Assembly: GCA_029237695.1 (NCBI GenBank)
Contig: CM055265.1
Coordinates: 117,774,067-117,838,066, forward strand
Reading direction: 5' to 3'
DNA from: Conchocele bisecta
Taxonomy: Eukaryota > Mollusca > Bivalvia > Lucinida > Thyasiridae
DNA length: 64,000 nt
Shown here: positions 30,163 through 42,830 of the stretch, piece after piece
Layout: each line of letters begins with the position of its first letter
How positions within the stretch are numbered: position 1 is the first letter of the stretch
Notes under the pieces: generated by a model
Database searches by the model: none
Told to the model about the DNA's origin: nothing
The model's input: the letters and a program-made list of their open reading frames with translations, nothing else
Made by a program: the position numbers and the translations under genes

Positions 30163-32685
30163 GGTATGTGAGGACATTGTAACAATGCGACAAAGACGTG
30201 TCATGCTTTTAGCGGCACCATACACACTTGTTTTGTAACAGTCGTGTGCATTTTTATTTTTGTCGAGTACATAACGGCAAACTCGCCCGTGTGTTCGTTT
30301 GTGTGTCTGTCCATTAGAAATACGCGTTCAGTTGTTTCGTTCACTGATCGCAGTCATCAAATATGAATTTGTTCAGTTCGCATGTGTGTAGGATTATATA
30401 CACACGGGTATACGTCTGCCACGTCCGCTTTGCACGACCTTCTACATTGCAATCAATGTCATCAGGAACAGAAACGTGACAATACAAATCACCATACCAT
30501 ACACTGTTACTGGGATAGCATATATTAAGAAATTCAATGCGTTGTATTCATTATACATTTTAAGTAAATACATAAAATCTGATGCATTGGTGAAATTAGA
30601 AACTGAAACATGAAACCGTTTGACTGCTTTTTTGTATATCAAAGTATTTTCAGTCACATGTCACATGAACTCACGTGACATAGTCTCGTGATGTAATACA
30701 ATATGCCCTTGATAAATCAGGTGACGATGCAATCCCCGACGTGATTCACTCTGGATGGGTCTCTAACTACACGAAGAGCTCATGCACAGTGAGGCAGGTA
30801 ACTGTAAACCTCAATTGTGTTACATCCTGATATCAATACATATAATTTGCACGTAGCAGCAAGATGTTGATGATTTATCAAAATTTAAGATATATCCACA
30901 ATAATTGTACTTGGTTGCATACAGCGGCTCAACATACATGTTGCACCAATATAAAATAATTGTATGCTATGCCCCTGGATATGGTACAACCGTACCAATA
31001 GAATAAGATAATATGATCTGCTCTTTATATATGCAATATACCAATAGTATGCGAATGTGATATTTATACGAGTATTATATATATACATGCATATGAAGTT
31101 TCAAGTGAATGAGTGAAGCAGTTGAGGAGATATAACGTACGTAAATACTTTAACACAAAGTTTACAAAAACAATTTAACGCAAACTTCTAAGACATTTGA
31201 CCTTGACCTTGGGCATGTGGGCAGCATGAGTCTTGCGCACAGTGAATATTTGGAGGATGGTAAACACGCATATTTCGTTTCAAGTCAATGAGTGAAGCGG
31301 TTGTAACCGGCCCGCCATGGCCAATAAAAGGCCTCCAATAAAGTTTTGATGGCATTTTGTTACAAATGGGTACCCATGCTGATATGATATGTAAGATGTT
31401 GGATAGGGGTGGGTACCCCGCAGATTTGACCTTCAAAATATATTTTAAAATTGGGACAATTGGAGCTATATTCAAAATGGCCGCCAACTCAATTTTGAAA
31501 AGTATGAAATGAAATATCCCTGTAACCCGACGAACAAAAACTAAAATTAAGATGTCTTTCTACAGTTTCGGTAGTTTTCGGTACAACATACTCATTGAAA
31601 CCCGTATGTTTTGGTCTAGGCCTTCAAATTCAAGATCCGCCATATTGGAAACTGTGAAAAAAAATGTATGAGGTTTCCTCGCTAATTGTTACATGGTATG
31701 TGGCAATTTAGAGTTGAGTTAATCATAATTTTAAAATCAAGGATGGCTGACATGTACACTATTGATAAACATATAATAATATATGTATGCGGAAATAGCG
31801 GACACACCATGTGTTACCACTAATTTCAGCATGACAATCCTTATAAATGGTAATGTGTTCTCTCCACGCTCCCAAATCATAAACCTTTGCTATATCTTGT
31901 AAAGTATCTACTGATTTAGTGTTGTATAGAACGGCCTATCAACAGCTAAGATCGTTTAAGGCCAGGCTAACTGGGTCCATCCCGTATTTAACCTATATAT
32001 GTATTAACTATTTACATCAAGAAAATGTATACTCAGCCGTAAAATTAGAATGACCGGACCTGATGTCAGGTCCATACCACACCATAGTCACTTAGTTTCA
32101 ACAAACAAAGTAATCATATTTTTATTTAATAAATGTTCATTGTGAATATGTGTTGCTATTACTCAATCTTTCACTCTCATGAATATGTCTACTACATGTA
32201 TATGAAAATAAGCACTTTTTACACGGCAAATCCTGTTGCTAGGAACGCACCGGTGTGACAGTAAATTTCATCCTTTAGATTATCCCACTGATTTTCGAAT
32301 ATTAAAGAGTTATTTTTCGCATTAGCCACATGCACCAACCACGCTTATTTTACGTTCAATTCTGTATATATGCGCAATAAAGCTTTTGTTAAAAAATCAG
32401 CGTGGTTGACGGTTGCGGCCAAATTGAAATTTGGCGACAAACGTATAAAATGTGCCAAAAATGACGAAATTTATCGTTTTGGGGCATCTTTTGGTCGTCA
32501 GATTTTTTTTAATTAAATGAGGAATCCAAACCTTTGTATTTGATATATACACATCAAGACTAGTAGACATCAGATTTTAGTATGATATCTGTTTTTCTTG
32601 CAATTGTGATATCTCAATTGTTTGGGCATATTTTTGCCGAATCTGAACTTACCACTTTCACGTGAATTGCGCATTAGCCGATGCG
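30163..32685. other. intergenic, dispersed repeat scraps, no gene seen
   Basis: Contains TTTGACCTTGACCTTGGG at about 31196 and AAATGGCCGCC at about 31477; both words recur in repeats elsewhere in the window. No ORF looks coding. Confidence 0.45.
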
Positions 32686-32689
32686 GAGA

Positions 32690-33455
32690 ATTAGCCGAAA
32701 TGACATTATATACATAAAACATTTTTCTAAAGTTAAAACGATGACAAAACAATTCAAATGCGCCCGGGTGTAAATATAATAGTACTTAGAAAGGTACAAA
32801 ACTGCTATTAGCCACCATTGAAACAAAACCCCACACGATGTAGACATCTGGAACTCGCCTATACAAAGCATTACAGCGTGTCGAAACCACTGCTTGGGGT
32901 GGGTTTTCGGCATAGATTTTACAGTTGCTAATACATTAACATAAATCTCAAAGATTTCGAGTGTAAACTGCACTACAAACGCGTCTCACAAACCTAAATT
33001 CACTTCTTAAAATCCAACACGTATACTTCCACATTCTCAATGACTATTAGCCGTCATCTGTTCAATCACGTGCACGCATATGTTTGGTTGGTTACTGACG
33101 TCATTTCCATTAGCCAACCAGATCAGTGTGTGTCACGTGATTCAATATTTTTTAAAGATGGCGGCTAACATTCATTTTTAATCGGGAAATGAACGTGTTA
33201 TATTTTAAAAAGCGAATTTAGGTTAGTGAGACACGTTTTTAGTGCAGTTTAGTAGTTTACACTCGAACTCATTGAGATTTATGTTTGGGATTTTGTTTCA
33301 ATGGAGGCAAATGGGAGTTTTGTACCATTCTAAGTACTATTATATTTACACCCGGGCCCATTTGAATTGTTTTGTACATTGTTTGGAAAGGTGTTTCATG
33401 TATATACAAACAATAATTGACAATCCAAGACACGCTAGAATCACCTGTGGTTAAA
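32690..33455. repeat. large foldback: two family X copies in inverted orientation
   Basis: The left arm (32690-33010) is the complement of family X and the right arm (33185-33455) is direct. The central part has AATCACGTG at about 33063 and CACGTGATTCAATA at about 33136, plus AGCCGTCATCT / AGATGGCGGCT, as inner inverted words. The left arm begins and ends with the word ATTAGCC at several places. Confidence 0.75.
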
Positions 33456-33832
33456 TGGAGCGACTGCAGAATTGGTCCGCCACTTTGTTGACAACACTAA
33501 TCCCTACCTTGACTTGGTATATCCCTGATATCTGAACCTATTGTTAATGTTAGGAGTTATATTACGCTAAAACTTATAGCTAGGACCTTGTTTTATTGCT
33601 CAAACCCTAGCTTAGAAAATCTCAGCTCTATGGATGTGTTTTACAATTTTATCTGTCTTTTATATTTTCTGTATCCGTGAGAGCTGAGACCCTTATAGTG
33701 TAAAATTTTTGCACATCTTGTCCTGGCGTTTTGCTACACAGTCTGACGAGTGAGAAGTTTAACACTTCACAGTCCTGTTAAAAACATGCAGACCAATAAT
33801 ACACATGTGGGTATACATAGTTTTACATTGGT
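33456..33832. other. intergenic, nothing recognised
   Basis: Contains ATCTCAGCTCTATGGATGTG and ATTTTCTGTATCCGTGAGAG, which recur inverted at about 34364-34435, so this flank pairs with the far side of the next foldback. Confidence 0.4.
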
Positions 33833-34132
33833 TATAGAGAATAGTAGGTTAGTGCCGTGAATGGGAAAAATATCTGGCGCGGCACGGAAACGGGATGTGC
33901 CGGCAGAGCCTCGCCCATCCCGTTTCCTGAGCCTTGCCAGATATTTTTTCCCATTCACGGCACTAACCTACTATTCTCTATATATGACAATTCACTGCTA
34001 CAAATTTCAAATGGATCAAACTCGGCAGGCAACTGCGTTTCCGAGCTAAAATTATTCTGCCGAGCACATCTCGTTTCCGTGCCGCGCCATATATTTTTCC
34101 CATTCACGGCACTAACCTACTATTCTATTTAT
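33833..34132. repeat. foldback repeat with three arms (GCCGTGAATGGGAAAAATAT)
   Basis: Left arm 33833-33897 pairs with 33914-33982; the same arm sequence recurs at about 34050-34132 (CGTTTCCGTGCCGCGCC, CCCATTCACGGCACTAACC). ORFs here are mirror artefacts of the arms. Confidence 0.8.
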
Positions 34133-35495
34133 CCCGTAAACACATACAAATGGCTTTAAAATGCAAAGAAATAACCACAGCAACCGCACATATTCATACG
34201 CAGTGAGTAGGTCGTATTGACAGGATATCAAAAATGTTTCACGGCACCGTGTTTCACGGCACATACGCCCTGTGTTGACGGGATAAATCCTTTTATTCCC
34301 ATTTGTGTAGCAAAACACCAGACAAATTGGGGTGTTATTGTAACTAAATTTTACTATACAAGGGTCTCCGCTCTCACGGATACAGAAAATATAAAAGACA
34401 GATGAAATAGTAAAACACATCCATATAGCTGAGCTTTTCTAAGCTACTCAAACCCTAATGTTAAATCAGAAAGGGGGCTGATCAATTCTGCAGTCTAACC
34501 GGTTTAGATATCGGTGATATACTCTTAAAGGAGAATAACACATTCCCCAAAACCGATACATTTGCATTATATAGCTATATTAAAGACACATCGTGGCTTT
34601 ACTGGACTTGTATTTATTATAATCCCACATATATTTGGTTTTAAATTTCCATTATTTTTGCGCTCTCCACTCCATGGGGATTTTAGGCTGCCTCCATTAA
34701 AATCACGTGATATGCGTACATGTGCCTGTGACTGGAGAAATAGGGCTTATGCATTTGTGACCAGTGTAGCTCCAGCTCACTTCTGTAGCCTGTGTTTTGA
34801 CTGGACACTACGCAATTCATTCAAGTTAATTGAGTATGGAATTTCCTCAACTGGCTGTTAACACTTGTACTACTACAGTCCTCTATAGTGGTATTGACAA
34901 AAAGTGTAGATCCAGATGAGCCGGATCTCCACTTTTTGCAAGTAATTTTCATATATATTTTTTGAAGAAAAAAACCACCACCTATTTATCATTAAGTCTG
35001 AAAATAATTTTGTGATGATTGGATTGGTCGTTAAATTAAAATATCAAAATCCATTCCAGTTACTTAGGGGTGAACTGAAAGGGTTAATCACATTGAAAGC
35101 TGACATGTAAATTCGATAATTAACCGACCAATGCATGTTTATGACCAAGGACAAGTTGCAACTGTATTCGCACAGTATTCATTGAACTTGATAATTGACG
35201 TTCATGTGTTTAGAGGCAGATGAGGCTCTTTGGAAGAACAAAAACCTAAGGCTGATGACAGGCAAATTTTCACCAAATGTTGTTTTTGTAGATAACATTT
35301 TACATCATAATCATGCATAAGCTATCACTCTTGAGACTTCTTTTCCCACAGTTATTATGTGATGATTATCATTATCCAATTTTATCGAGCTTTAATTTTG
35401 TTGCGTTTGGTAACTGTAACATCCGTCACTTTTACCAACTTTATAGAAATTTGGCATTTTTTTACTTCCCAATCAGGGCCCTAGAATATTATCAT
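34133..35495. other. intergenic with foldback scraps
   Basis: A GATCAG-type half copy lies at 34725-34800. AAAAAGTGTAGATCC and GGATCTCCACTTTTT at 34899-34940 form a hairpin. No gene is seen. Confidence 0.45.
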
Positions 35496-35499
35496 AGGA

Positions 35500-35865
35500 G
35501 GCTGAACGGGAAAATTGTGGGGGCCCAATTGTGAGGGCCCGAGTTTGCTAGGGGGGTCCTGGGGCATGCTCCCCCGAAAAAAAAAGAAATCTAAGAGGCT
35601 TGAAACGCCATTTCCTGCATCCTCAGGGCCCAGTCTTGAGGGCTCAAATGGCCCGCTGTTGCTAGAGGGGTTCGGGGGCATGCTCCACCATAACATTTTA
35701 AAATGTAAGAGGCGTGAAGAGTCATTTCCTCCATTCTCAGGTCCCAGTCTTGAGGACCCAAAGGGCCTGGATGTTGGTAGTGGGGTCTGTTGGCGTGCTC
35801 CACCGAACATTTTTGAAATCTATTCTAAGAGGAGTGAAACTCCATTTCCTGCATTCTCAGCAAGT
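35500..35865. repeat. three tandem ~125-bp units
   Basis: Each unit has GGGCCCAGTCTTGAGG-type, GGGGGCATGCTCC-type and CATTTCCTGCATTCTCAG-type blocks. A diverged partial unit lies at about 43250-43340. ORFs here repeat the unit and are not genes. Confidence 0.8.
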
Positions 35866-36815
35866 TTTAGGATGATAACATGTGTTTCATTACATAATTA
35901 TTGAGGGGGTGGGGGGGGGGCATGGCCCAACATAGTTATTGGGGGTGGGGGCCACTTCCGCGGCTCCTGATTATCTAGTACATGTAGGTATACATGAACT
36001 TTTCACGTGTCATTGCACAACAGTGTTATTGACATGGAACTGCATGTAATTTATCAGCGCCAACTCGTTTTATTCTATACCCACCCATGCGCCACACAGG
36101 TTAAGGCCATATTTTAAATTTTAGGCCAATCTATGCAGCATTTACATGTTTCTGTTAGCCATTGCACACTTGATATCCCTTGTAAATGTTTTTGTTCAAC
36201 ATTCAAGTGATATATTTGTAATAGTTTTCAGAGTTCGCCAATCACATCTGGAGGCCTTGAGAATACCAGCCTTTCAGCAGTGTAGCCCCATTTTCTGACG
36301 GAGATTCATACCTGAGGCCAAGTGATATGCAGCATGTTACATGCAGGATCGAACCCGTTGGCATTGCTTTAAATTACCATAGCTGTTGATAGGGAAATAC
36401 CGGTATTTGTATTTGGAAATACCTGTATTTCCCGTCCCGGGAAATACTCCCCAAAGTGGGAAATACCGGGAAATACCGTATGTTTGTCTGAAATTGCATA
36501 CGTTCGGCAATACGTGTGTGTGCAATGAGACTGAATGCGTGTACTGTGACTTAATTTAAGTCTTAAAGAGTCCAGTGTAAATTTTAATCACATGGTTGTA
36601 AATAATACAAATATCTTTTATTATATACCTACCCATGACATACATAGTTATACGATGTAAATAAGTCATATGTTCTCATCGATGAAATAAACATCTTCCG
36701 GTGAAAATACTACTACTTCCGCTATCTATATTCATAACGCGCACATGCAGTGCCGGACTGCAAATAGGCTGCAAATACACATTCATAACGCATACAGTCT
36801 AAAAACTGCGGTATA
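35866..36815. other. intergenic, G-rich patch and GGGAAATACCGG repeats
   Basis: G-run at 35905-35921; GGGAAATACCGG words at about 36391-36475, also seen at about 20000. No gene. Confidence 0.45.
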
Positions 36816-36816
36816 T

Positions 36817-37008
36817 AATAAATAGAATATTCATATTTTTGCAACGAATATGACATATATGAGATATATGTTCATCTCGTGGTGTGAAATGTCCATATTC
36901 CACTCGTACCTAACGGCACTCGTGAAATATGGACATTCCACACCACTCGATGAACATACATGTATATGTCATATTCGTTGCAAAAATATGAATATCCTCT
37001 ATTTATTA
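36817..37008. repeat. ~190-bp palindrome (foldback)
   Basis: ATATTCATATTTTTGCAACG...GAAATGTCCATATTCCAC is followed after a short centre (about 36901-36920) by its near-exact inverse to about 37006. Each arm is about 80 bp. Confidence 0.85.
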
Positions 37009-38155
37009 CACATACCGTTTACTTCCTTTTTAAGCTCGGTTGTATATCTACTGCTAATCAGTTCATTTCAAATCTGATTTGAGATGATATTAATTTGTTA
37101 AGCCTTTTCGTAGTAAGATGCATATGTACATAGACACTCGTTTGTGGTTTATTTCAATATAGTTTAACACACTTTTAGACAGGTGAATAAAACATATACT
37201 AATTTATTTGCACTGTCACGATTAGCGGTAGCTATACAATGTGGGACGCTAAAGAAAGAAATAAGCCAACAGCAGTTGCCGTTTCCTCTGATTGTTTTAA
37301 CCAGGATAAGCGCAGTGACAAGGTCAACTTCAATGGCTTATTGTTTTCTTGCTGCTTTGCGCCGAGTCCTTTTTATTAAAAAAAATAAATATAAAAAAAA
37401 TATTAATTTGATGCGAATATGGGGCTGATTCATATATTCACACGAGTCCCGTGTCACAAACATGTTGTAGCATGGCATCGCAGTTAATACCGATCCTGTG
37501 AAATGTGTCGTGGCGCGCAGCAGTTTTGTGACACCATGGGATGACTGCGTTTATCACATAATACGAGTATATATGCATGTGCATGCATAAACATGCATAT
37601 GTGTTTACATAGTCCGGAGTGTATATGCATGCAGCTCCATACTATGTAACAAGTACATGTAATGTTGTATATGTATTTGTTGAAATGTATTACTGTTTGC
37701 TCAATGTTTTGCGGGCGGTTGACTAGCAACATGCAAAGGGTAAATTTAACAATGGGTTTCGTCCTTGCCTGAATCCTATATCCGTGTTTTGCCCCTCAGG
37801 TACATTTTTTACTTTCTTGCTACTTGAGAGTTGAATCCAGTTATACAGATTATCAAAGTAATACATATTTGTACTAATCATATTACTTTTACGGAGTCTG
37901 GCTAAGTGAATCTGGTGTTGCGGGGACCTGGCAGCATGTCAGGTTATGCTACTGTCTGGCCTGCATATATATTTTTAGGATATGTCTGTCCGTTCGTACG
38001 TTTATTTTTTGGAAGTTTTTGTAAGAGTTTCTTAAATCACCTAGGGGCCCTAAGTGCGCTGACAGACCACATTTTCTAATTTTCTGTAAGTATTCAGTTC
38101 TCAGGTTGTGTTTCGACTCTGTTAACCCGGCCTAAAATGACCATAGTTCAATACA
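37009..38155. other. intergenic, nothing recognised
   Basis: TGCATGTGCATGCATAAACA-type alternating purine/pyrimidine words at about 37571-37630. No gene. Confidence 0.4.
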
Positions 38156-38159
38156 ATTA

Positions 38160-40190
38160 AATAAATAAATAATTGATTGTATGTAATTTCACTACGTAAT
38201 TTCATACAATCGACAAGGAAAACAGTCACAACAACTGTGTTTGATTGTATGACATTTCATACGTTCACAACTATTTATTTTTCCGAGTTCCGAGACTTAA
38301 TCATGTTAATTAAAGCTGTAGAGTCGAGTATTATTTATTTTGATGATAATTTCATACAGCCATTAATAGACAAACCGTCACTGAATGTTATTCTATTAAA
38401 TTTCATTCGTTCATCAAGATATGTGTGCAATGAGTTATTGAGCCTTAATTGAAGTTTCAGAGTGCAGTATTATCTATTTTGATTGTATATAATTTCATAC
38501 AATCACCAGTGGAAAAACATTTGTTAACTGAGGCTTACGATTGTAGAATCCGGATTTTTATTTGATTGTATGTAATTTTTTCGAACGAATATGAATTTCA
38601 TACAATCACCAATGGAAAAACTATAACTTTGACTCTGTTTGATTTTTTGAAATTTCATATACTCAATAATACTTGTTAACTTTGACTCAAAGTTTAGATC
38701 CAGTATTATTTATTTCGATCGTATGTAATTTCATGCAATCACTTTGACTGTTTGATTGTATGAAATTTCATACGTTCGCAAATACTTGTTATTTCAGATT
38801 TTAAGTTTGGAATCAATTGTGATTTTTTCGATCGTATGTAATTTCATACAATGGTCACTTTGACTGAATTTGATTGTATGAATTTTCATACGTCAGCAAA
38901 TACTTGTTATTTGAGATTTAAAGTGTAGAATCTATTATGATTTTTTCGATCGTATGTAATTTCATACAATTGTCACTTTGACTGAATTTGATTGTATGAA
39001 ATTTAATACGTTCGCAAGTACTTGTTATTTAAGACTTAAAGTTTGGAATCCATTATGATTTTTTCGATCGTATGTAATTTCATACAATTGTAACTTTGAC
39101 TGAATTTGATTGTATGAAATTTCATACGTTCGCAAATACCCATTATTTTAGACTTAAAAGTTTGGAATCCGTTATGATTTTTTTCGATCGCACACGTATG
39201 TCATTTCAAGCTATAGAATCCAGTATTATTTTATTCCGTTCGTATGTAATTTCAGACGATCACAAATGGAAAACCTGTGAATTTGAGCGTTTGATTATAT
39301 GAAATTACATACGTTCGCAAATAATTATTATTTGAGACTTAAAGTTTGGAATCTATTATGATTTGTTTCGATCGTATGTAAATTCATACAATTTTCACTT
39401 TGACTGTTTGATTGTATGAAATTTCATACGTTCGCAAATACTTGTTATTTGAGATTTAAAGTGTGGAATCTATTATGATTGTTTCGATCGCATGTAATTT
39501 CATACAATTGTCACTTTGACTGAATGTGTTTGTATGGAATTTCATACGTTCGCAAGTACTTGTTATTTAAGACTTAAAGTTTGGAATCCGTAATTATTTG
39601 TTCGATCGTAAAAAATTTCATACAATCATCGATGGAAAAACTATTATTTATTTCGATCGTATGTAATTTCATACACTCACCAATAATGGAAAAACTGTCT
39701 CATTGACTGTTTTTGATTGTATGAAATTTCATACATTCGCAAATATTTGTTTCCTGAGACTTAGTAAAAGCTGCATAGTCCAGTATTATTTATTTCGGTC
39801 GTATGTAATTTCAAACAATCACCAATGATGGAAAAGCGATCATTGAGTTTGATTGTATGAAATTTCATACGTTCGCAAATATTTGTTTTCTGATACTTAG
39901 TTAAAGTTGTATAGTGTCCAGTATTATTTATTTCGATCGTAATTTCAAACAATCACCAATGATGGAAAAGCGATCAATGTGTTTGAAGGTATGAAATTTC
40001 ATACATTCGCAAATGTTTTGTGTTCATTGTACAAACTGCATTATTTATTAAAAGAATACAAAATTGGCATGACTTGTTGGGTATATATATTCAGATAATG
40101 TTACTCATTCAAACCAAAACTATGTACATTGTTGGGTCTGATTTGAAAATAATGTATTTCCGATTGTATGATATTTCATACAATCGTAAA
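38160..40190. repeat. ~118-bp satellite with palindromic GTATGAAATTTCATAC core
   Basis: Around 14 imperfect units. Each has GATTGTATGAAATTTCATAC, GTTCGCAAATACTTGTTATT, a GACTTAAAGTTTGGAATC block and TCGATCGTATGTAATTTCAT. The palindromic core occurs twice per unit. Unit spacing is clearest at 38753-39420. Confidence 0.9.
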
Positions 40191-41615
40191 AAAAATGTAC
40201 CAATAATGGAATTTGGTTGTATCCAAAACACTGATTTATGCTGTATAAAAGGGAATTTTTGGGAAAATCCCTTTCTATTTGGGAAAGCGTTCATAGTAAT
40301 AGTTGGCTTGAAACATAAAAATTGAGAACAATGTAAACGTTATAATGCTTATAAAACAGCATTAACAAATGTGATGCAGAACACATATGAATAAGTGATA
40401 AACAGTATAATAACAGACAGTCTGATGCACAAGGAAAAGACGCTTGAAATCACTAATAAACTTTCGACCAAAAATGCTCCAGAGTGATCGTCTTGTCGAT
40501 ACCTTCGAGTTGATATATGACATGACCATAAACGGTAAAATCTGAAATTTGACCCCTACTTGACCACTCCGGCCCGCCCTTTCTTGACCCAGGGGCCACC
40601 ATTTGAACAAATCTGAAACAGCGTTAACTATCGATCATTCCAACCAAGTGTCATCGAAATCCATCTGGCGGTTCGTGAGAAGAAGATTATTTTTAAGAAT
40701 CTGACATACTTTTTGACGGCGGCCATTTTAGATTATGCGATGATCTCCACTTTAACATATTTGAAAAGTCTTCACCCACGGACCATAACTGTGAAGTTTT
40801 TCCAGTATCAGACAGGCAGTTCATGAAAATAAGACGTTTGAAATCTCTAATAAATTAATGACCGTTTGATTTTTAGGCGGTCATCTTGGATTACGTAATG
40901 ATCAGATTTAGACACTAAATGCTCCAAAGTAATCGTCTTGTCGATACATTCGATTTGATAATGATATGATCATATTCGGTCAAGTTTGAAATTTGCGATT
41001 GTGTGACATATTCGTTTATACCAACAAGTAAAAAATATTTGGGTGAGATTTTCGGTTTGTGATGTATTGGGCCGAATTCGGCCAGTATTCACCGAAATAT
41101 GTGACGCATTCGCACGCATACTTCACACGTGTGATATATTCGTTTCTGTGACATATAAGGTTCATCACAGGTGTAGCATTAAATGTTGACGCTCGTTGAA
41201 ATCTGACCCGCCGGTTCATTTCTCAACGGATTCTGATCAATAATTAATATAATAAAAAATAAAGTTTGATATTATGACACAGTAAGTAGAAACTTCTATA
41301 GTTCATACCTCGATGAAAATACTGGTATCTTACACTATTTCGCATGTACAGTTAACCGTGTACACATGTATGAACAATGTAATGTAATCACTTCACAAGT
41401 CGCCAATGTAAATGTTGCATAGTGTTTTGGAGAGGATGTCAATAAGTGTTATAAGCTTTCAATCCAATCCAAACTATTACCTATGTACATGTTTGTATGT
41501 GAATGCAGTAAATACATATGTTTATACCAACCGAACATAATTTTTGCAAAATGTCACCATAAAAATTAATTATTTATATCAGCCAAAAAATATTTAAGTA
41601 GAATCCCCACTGTAT
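40191..41615. other. intergenic with an internal duplication
   Basis: TCGTCTTGTCGATACCTTCG (40478) and TCGTCTTGTCGATACATTCG (40933) mark a ~455-bp duplicated segment. GGCGGCCATTTTAGATTA and GGCGGTCATCTTGGATTA occur in the same repeats. No gene. Confidence 0.5.
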
Positions 41616-41619
41616 CCAG

Positions 41620-41930
41620 ATTGATTAGGGACTACACTGATGTACATATTGCCGGTAGTCTAATCAGCCTTGGTAAATATGCAAGCTGATCAGGGACTAC
41701 TAGTGCATATGCTGCAGTACATGATACCGGTTGTCTGGTCAACCTAGTTAGATATGGAGGCTGATCAGGGACTAAGTTGGTATACATAGTGTCGGTAGTC
41801 TGATCAACCTAACTAGATGTGCCGCCTGATCAGGGACTACACTGGTATACATAGTGTCGGTAGCCTGATAAACCTAGCTAAGATATGCTGCCTGATCAGG
41901 GACTACGCTCGTATACTATGTGAATGTAGC
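41620..41930. repeat. five tandem ~67-bp units with TGATCAGGGACTA
   Basis: Units contain CTGATCAGGGACTACACTGG, ATACATAGTGTCGGTAG and CTGATCAACCTA blocks. Confidence 0.85.
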
Positions 41931-42315
41931 ACAAAACACTCTTGGACATAAACCTCTTCGTGTGAAAATGACAACATGGACAAAAATTAAACATAATAAA
42001 ATAATAATACTAATAATAATAATATTTAATAATCTTTACAGTCCGTGCGTGACATGTTTCGTATTAAAGTTTCATAGTGTCCTCTAAATGTGTCTTTACG
42101 CCAACACATGTGCCCTGACCCTAATAACATTTAAATTTCATGATTTATACAGCTACATGTTGACTGCGTTTGAAATTTACATGCACTACGTTGAGCAAAA
42201 AACTGACTCGTGCACGAATGTAAGCAACGAAATGCACGACTGTGCACTATATAACGCAATGTGTCATTTAAGTCTCGTGCACATTAAGTTTACTTAGTTT
42301 TACCGTTAGCTCGAG
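41931..42315. other. intergenic, nothing recognised
   Basis: AT-rich; an ATAATAATA microsatellite lies at about 41997-42025. Confidence 0.4.
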
Positions 42316-42356
42316 CCCCCCCCCCCCCCCCCCCCCCCCCCACCCCCCCCCCCCCC
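42316..42356. repeat. 41-base C tract (one A)
   Basis: An almost pure C run interrupted by one A at 42342. Exact length is unreliable in assemblies. Confidence 0.95.
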
Positions 42357-42726
42357 ATGTACGTGCGTATCACTGCTGGAAGGATACATCAGCCAAAAGT
42401 GATTGTCTTGACAAGAAAACACACCCTATGTCGTATCCAAACGGAAATTCGATGGACAGGACGACACCGTCAGTACACATATATAAGTTATATCTCTAAT
42501 CTTTAAGTAAATGATATTGTCACTTGCTACACCAACGCGCACACAAACACTGTCCATGTGTAGCGTTGTCAAGTTATTGGTATGCCGTGTTCATTTTGTT
42601 GTCGTCGATATTACGACTTGGTTATATTAATACATGTGTCGATGAATACTTTTCAAGTATAAATGGCATACATGATGCAAGTATAACGTATGCAAATGCA
42701 GTAGAATGAATATTCCCATATCAGTG

Positions 42727-42830
42727 TACAGTGGGGTCAGCGTGTAAGTGCACACACGAACGAACACGACAGGTTGGTTCCAACCTTTCGTGTTCGTTCG
42801 TGTGTGCACTTACACGCTGACCCCACTGTA
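42727..42830. repeat. 104-bp near-perfect hairpin
   Basis: TACAGTGGGGTCAGCGTGTA...CGAACACGA (42727-42769) pairs exactly with its inverse at 42788-42830. The centre AGGTTGG-TT-CCAACCT is itself palindromic. Confidence 0.9.

Noticed and set aside
33767..34159. Pair of ORFs sharing a C-terminal peptide
   Set aside because: The similarity comes from the foldback arms being read on both strands.
35481..35904. ORFs of 109 and 129 residues
   Set aside because: Both translate the tandem ~125-bp repeat and show the unit period.
38160..40190. CRISPR-like array
   Set aside because: Units diverge throughout, spacers are not unique, and the context is animal DNA; it is a satellite.
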